Program-made: the position numbers and the translations under genes
The notes under the pieces: generated by a model
Database searches by the model: none
What the model saw: the letters and a program-made list of their open reading frames with translations, nothing else
What the model was told of the DNA's origin: nothing
Assembly: GCA_964459305.1 (NCBI GenBank)
Contig: CAYWNA010000003.1
Location: forward strand, 62,001 to 126,000
DNA: 64,000 nt
Source: CAYWNA01 sp964459305
Lineage (GTDB): Bacteria; Planctomycetota; Planctomycetia; Pirellulales; Pirellulaceae
Reading direction: 5' to 3'
In this document: piece by piece, positions 60,913 to 64,000 of the stretch
Layout: every line of letters starts with the position of its first letter
How positions within the stretch are numbered: the first letter of the stretch is position 1

Positions 60913-61911
60913 ATGAGACTTCGTCATGGATTACTGCTGCTCTTGGTCTTCGCTTCTACTTGCACGATCTCGCTGCATTCCGCCGCTTCGGACGCGGAAG
61001 TGCAGAAACCCCAGGCCGCTGCCAGTGACTGCGACTGTCCGTGCGCGGCACGAACTCAAGATGCCATTTGGCTGGTAAGCACAAGGCATTTGGGATGTCC
61101 CAGCCATTACGATCCGAACAACCCTGATTTCCAGGTAATGCGGTACGATTCGCAAGCAGGTTGGGAAGATTCTGAGCTTGAAGCGTTCCTGGACACAGAT
61201 GATGCGCAGACGACCACAGCAGTATTCGTCCACGGCTATCGCATCGACTGGTGCACGGCCTTCGAGCGTGGCATGATGGCGTACCGCTCGTTGGTGAGCT
61301 GTTTTGACGATCCGCGGCCAATTCGTTTCGTCATCTGGTCCTGGCCCAGCGCTCCGTCCGGAAGGCCACTGCGCGACGTACGAGCGAAGGCGGCGCGTTG
61401 CGATCTCGACAGTCACTACTTGGCCTGGTTCCTTTCGCGGTTGGCCCCCGATACGCGCGTCGGACTGCTGGGCTACAGCTACGGCGGACGCATCGTATCC
61501 GGCGCGCTGCACTTGATGGGCGGAGGAGAGATCCTGGGATTCGGCCTGGACGACGCCAAACCGAAAGCAAACCCAGCGCCGCGCGCCGTTCTATTGGCTG
61601 CGGCCTTGCACAACTACTGGTTGCTGCCAGACCGTTATCACGGAAAGTGCGTCTCGCATGTTGATCGCATGCTCGTGCAATACAATCCTTGCGATCGAGT
61701 GCTCCGGATGTACCGGCTGTTGGATCGATGCGCTGCCGCTGAGGCCCTGGGCCGCACGGGTTTCCCGTGGCTGGCGGACCTGGACGAAAATGCGTCACGA
61801 ATCGAGCAGCAGAACGTTAGCTGCGAAGTCGGAGACGAGCACAGTTTGCGAGCCTATCTTGCCTCGCCCAGTGTAATGAATGGCCTTCGGCAGTACGTTC
61901 TGTGGCAGTAA
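60913..61911 (+). CDS. Secreted alpha/beta hydrolase-like protein
   Basis: 332 residues from the ATG at 60913, giving a signal peptide (LRHGLLLLLVFASTCTISLH). A catalytic Ser is likely in LLGYSYGGRIVSGALHL, and AVFVHGYRID is the oxyanion region. The catalytic His is probably in GDEHSLRAYL near the end. Mature N-terminus has a short Cys cluster (DCDCPCA). Class unspecified (lipase, esterase or DUF900-like). Alternative starts at 60892 and 60841 exist. Followed by a family F repeat. Confidence 0.75.
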   Translation: MRLRHGLLLLLVFASTCTISLHSAASDAEVQKPQAAASDCDCPCAARTQDAIWLVSTRHLGCPSHYDPNNPDFQVMRYDSQAGWEDSELEAFLDTDDAQTTTAVFVHGYRIDWCTAFERGMMAYRSLVSCFDDPRPIRFVIWSWPSAPSGRPLRDVRAKAARCDLDSHYLAWFLSRLAPDTRVGLLGYSYGGRIVSGALHLMGGGEILGFGLDDAKPKANPAPRAVLLAAALHNYWLLPDRYHGKCVSHVDRMLVQYNPCDRVLRMYRLLDRCAAAEALGRTGFPWLADLDENASRIEQQNVSCEVGDEHSLRAYLASPSVMNGLRQYVLWQ

Positions 61912-62228
61912 GATTCGAGTGACAGGGCATCCCCGTTCGGGCGCAGGAATGGGTTTTGTAGCTGAATTCGCAAGAATGTCAGACGGAATACGCCCTCACC
62001 GCCTGAATTCTTGCGAATCCAGCTACGAGTTTCGTCGACGAATCCTTGCGTCCCGCAACCCCGTCCCCGCGCCCTCCCCATTCGCCTTCCTACCTTTTCC
62101 CCGATTCATCACGAGAGTATAAGGGTATAGTAGCGGTATGCCGTGAGACACGCTGTCTGATCGCTACTGCGATTCGGTCCAGGGGCCCAGAAGCACAGGT
62201 GGTCTTCTTTCCGGGAGAGCTTCTTTCC
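61912..62228. other. Intergenic, mostly family F repeat
   Basis: Contains the family F repeat at 61938-62055 and about 170 bases of unassigned sequence up to the next start. A frame is open throughout from 62046, but the part before 62229 does not look coding. Confidence 0.55.
61938..62055. repeat. Dispersed repeat, family F, copy 2
   Basis: Begins CGGGCGCAGGAATGGGTTTT and holds an inner palindrome from GTAGCTGAATTCGCAAGAAT (61958-61977) to TTCTTGCGAATCCAGCTAC ending at 62026, followed by CGAATCCTTGCG. The inner part also occurs, in the opposite order of arms, in the copy at 55123-55218. Confidence 0.85.
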
Positions 62229-63569
62229 ATGCTATACCATCCGCGGACAAGTCTGACCTGTAGCCGAACTCGCCAGAGTTTGGTTTTTCCCTACGCAGAC
62301 CAAAGTCTGGCGACTTCGGCTACATGCGGAAAAGCGTCAATCCTGGCCGCGGGTGGTATATGTCGGATCCTGTCAGCTGCGTTCGTCGTGGCGTTGGTGG
62401 TCCTTGCTGACTGTGTGCAGAATGTCTATGCTTGTCCTTTCTGTTCGGCCGTCTCGCAGACGATGAGCGAAGAGATTGGGACGATGGACGCCGCAGTCGT
62501 AGCGAGCTTGGCGGCCGTGCCATCACCGCAGGCCGGCGATTCGGTAGGCAACGAAGTCCCAAAGGCGACGTTTGAAATCACGGATGTGGTCAGAGGCAAA
62601 TCGCACCTGGGCAGTACGAAGGCGATCGAGGCGATCTACTTCGGTACGGTCAATACCGGCGACAAGTTCCTTATTATGGGGGTGGATCCGCCTCGGATCG
62701 CCTGGTCAACTCCGCTCCGGGTATCCGACCGAGCAGTCAAGTATCTTTGCAGCCTCGAAGGACTGCCCGAGAAGGGTGTGGAGCGCCTAACGTTCTTCCA
62801 GGACTACTTGGAGGACGAAGACAAACTTCTCTCGCAGGACGCCTATGACGAATTCGCCAGGGCTCCTTACAAGGAAGTGAAAGACCTTGCGAAAGAGATG
62901 GATCACGACCAAATTGTGGCGTGGATCAAGAATCCCGAAATCCCGGTGAGCCGCCGCCGACTCTACTTCGTGATGCTGAGTGTCTGTGGCGGGCCGGATG
63001 ATCTGCCCATGCTCGAGGAAATGCTCGAATCGGAAGATCGCAAGGTCAAAGAGGGATTGGATGCCATGGTGGGCTGCTACCTGCTCCTGACCGGCGCGCG
63101 TGGGATGCCGCTTGTCGAAGACCTGTTCCTGAAAGACCCAAAAGCCGAATATGTCGATACGTATGCTACGATCATGGCATTGCGGTTTCACGGGACGGAA
63201 ACAGACGTCATTCCGCGGCAACGAATCCTAGCGGGCCTGCACCTCGTGCTGGACCGACCTCAACTGGCTTATCTGGTGATTCCCGACTTGGCTCGGTGGG
63301 AAGACTGGTCGCAAATGGAACGTTTGGTCAAGATGTTCAAGGAGGTAGATGAGAAATCCAACTGGGTGCGCGTGCCGGTAGTCAACTACCTGCGAGCCTG
63401 TCCGAAGCCGGCGGCAAAACGTTACATCGAAGAGCTGAAGAAGATCGATCCGGACGCGGTCAAACGGGCGAACACGTTTTTCCCATTCGGCGGCGTCGTC
63501 TCGCCGGGCGGTGACAGCCTGTCGCGAGCAGCTCCCAGAAATCGAACATTTCCCACAACAGCGGCGTAG
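62229..63569 (+). CDS. Secreted protein of unknown function carrying a palindrome near its N-terminus
   Basis: 446 residues from the ATG at 62229 (GGGAG upstream). An upstream in-frame start at 62046 is less likely. Residues ~12-32 are encoded by a family A palindrome (62260-62323), after which a hydrophobic signal-like segment appears (ILSAAFVVALVVLADCVQ). The mature part starts with CPFC and later has alpha-helical, HEAT-like stretches (LPMLEEMLESEDRKVKEGLD). No family recognised. The true start may be downstream of the palindrome, in which case the hydrophobic segment begins the protein. Confidence 0.6.
   Translation: MLYHPRTSLTCSRTRQSLVFPYADQSLATSATCGKASILAAGGICRILSAAFVVALVVLADCVQNVYACPFCSAVSQTMSEEIGTMDAAVVASLAAVPSPQAGDSVGNEVPKATFEITDVVRGKSHLGSTKAIEAIYFGTVNTGDKFLIMGVDPPRIAWSTPLRVSDRAVKYLCSLEGLPEKGVERLTFFQDYLEDEDKLLSQDAYDEFARAPYKEVKDLAKEMDHDQIVAWIKNPEIPVSRRRLYFVMLSVCGGPDDLPMLEEMLESEDRKVKEGLDAMVGCYLLLTGARGMPLVEDLFLKDPKAEYVDTYATIMALRFHGTETDVIPRQRILAGLHLVLDRPQLAYLVIPDLARWEDWSQMERLVKMFKEVDEKSNWVRVPVVNYLRACPKPAAKRYIEELKKIDPDAVKRANTFFPFGGVVSPGGDSLSRAAPRNRTFPTTAA
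62260..62323. repeat. Palindromic repeat, family A, copy 2
   Basis: Arms at 62260-62283 (GTAGCCGAACTCGCCAGA...) and 62300-62323 (...TGGCGACTTCGGCTAC) pair with one or two mismatches around a 16-base loop. The right arm is identical to that of 12938-12961. It is inside the predicted reading frame of the secreted protein. Confidence 0.92.
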
Positions 63570-63626
63570 TGTGGGCAGATGACGTTGTGATAATGATTGT
63601 CAGTGATATCGAATTGAGTATTGAGT

Positions 63627-64000
63627 ATGAGTACCGAAACCTACGTGGAAACAGAACCTGCCACTGAGGAATACTATCCGTATCGCGCCATCAGCAAGGC
63701 AGCAGTCGTATCGCTCGTCTTCGGCGTGATGTCGTTGTCCGTGGCCTTGTCACCCGTCCTGCTTTTCCTTCCGGGCGTGAGCATCCTGTTCGGCCTCATC
63801 GCCTTGTCCAATATCCGCCGGTACCCGCGCGAGTTGACTGGACGGCCGGCAGCCCTAGTTGGCACCGCTTTGAGCGTTCTTCTCCTGATCGGTGGAACGG
63901 CGCTGCACATCTACATCTACGCCACCGAGGTGCCGCCGGGCTACGTCCGCATTTCCTTCCGCGAGCTCCAGCCAACCGACGAGGCTCCACATTTGCCGGT
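63627..64000 (+). CDS. DUF4190-like membrane protein, cut by window end
   Basis: Reading frame open from the ATG at 63627 to the end of the window (124 codons and 2 bases), so the gene is partial. It starts MSTETYVETEPATEEYYPYR, then two hydrophobic helices: AAVVSLVFGVMSLSVALSPV and AALVGTALSVLLLIGGTALH, with a GLIALSNIRRYPRELTGRPA loop between, which is the signature of DUF4190-type domains. These proteins are common in planctomycetes and lack a known role. The C-terminal part (YVRISFRELQPTDEAPHLPV) continues beyond the window. Confidence 0.75.
   Translation, partial: MSTETYVETEPATEEYYPYRAISKAAVVSLVFGVMSLSVALSPVLLFLPGVSILFGLIALSNIRRYPRELTGRPAALVGTALSVLLLIGGTALHIYIYATEVPPGYVRISFRELQPTDEAPHLP

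Noticed and set aside
1..64000. tRNA, rRNA, riboswitch or CRISPR structures
   Set aside because: I looked through the gene gaps for tRNA T-loop sequences, regularly spaced direct repeats and known leader motifs and saw none. A covariance-model scan would be decisive.

Overview
The window reads as chromosomal DNA of a planctomycete (Planctomycetota, Pirellula/Rhodopirellula-like). This is inferred from the protein families and repeat load, not from a marker gene. Planctomycete-type features include a YTV-repeat secreted protein, a squalene-cyclase-like repeat protein fused to HEAT repeats, a PQQ-propeller lipoprotein, an ECF sigma factor with an anti-sigma/pseudopilin-like partner, DUF4190-like membrane proteins, and many long dispersed palindromes. 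No rRNA, tRNA or CRISPR array was recognised.

Layout. 0.3-4.5 kb (minus strand): a secreted repeat protein, a zinc-ribbon C-methyltransferase, an SDR enzyme and the broken N-terminus of a second zinc-ribbon methyltransferase. 4.7-24.7 kb: a surface-polysaccharide / unusual-sugar locus. Its core (4.68-12.8 kb, plus strand) is a compact operon in which several genes overlap at ATGA or GTGA: a heptose-type nucleotidyltransferase fused to a PfkB kinase, an NAD epimerase, a split transketolase, a zinc alcohol dehydrogenase, a HAD phosphatase, an APH-type kinase and a second epimerase. A radical SAM enzyme, methyltransferases, a WbuC-type cupin, a membrane SGNH hydrolase, a family 2 glycosyltransferase, a TylF-type methyltransferase and a flippase follow. 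A 260-bp piece of the glycosyltransferase gene is duplicated around the TylF-type gene.

24.7-32.6 kb (minus strand): core metabolism, with acetyl-CoA carboxylase accB-accC, an M24 peptidase, glycogen phosphorylase, the PQQ lipoprotein and a cupin. 32.8-36.7 kb: a secreted PPC-domain protein, a leucine-rich lipoprotein flanked by direct repeats, a small membrane protein and a decayed tyrosine recombinase. 37.1-47.6 kb: thrS with an insertion in its catalytic domain, a voltage-sensor-like membrane protein without a pore, a Cys-TG repeat protein, the YTV protein, a HEAT-repeat membrane protein, a Bfd-like ferredoxin and an NCS2-like permease.

47.9-54.4 kb: regulation, with an ECF sigma factor and its putative anti-sigma, a SpoIIE-type phosphatase with a pseudo-receiver, an ABM monooxygenase and a CHASE-PAS hybrid histidine kinase. 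54.6-64 kb: secreted proteins (a GH-like TIM barrel, two transglutaminase-like paralogues, an alpha/beta hydrolase, a HEAT-like protein) plus pyrB, and a DUF4190-like gene cut by the window end.

The sugar locus appears to make, decorate and export an unusual activated sugar. Transketolase could supply ketose phosphates; the kinase, phosphatase and nucleotidyltransferase would activate a sugar; epimerases and methyltransferases would modify it; the glycosyltransferase and flippase would assemble and export it. That pathway is inference. Seven families of long palindromic repeats lie between, and in one case inside, genes; they are the other unusual aspect of the window.
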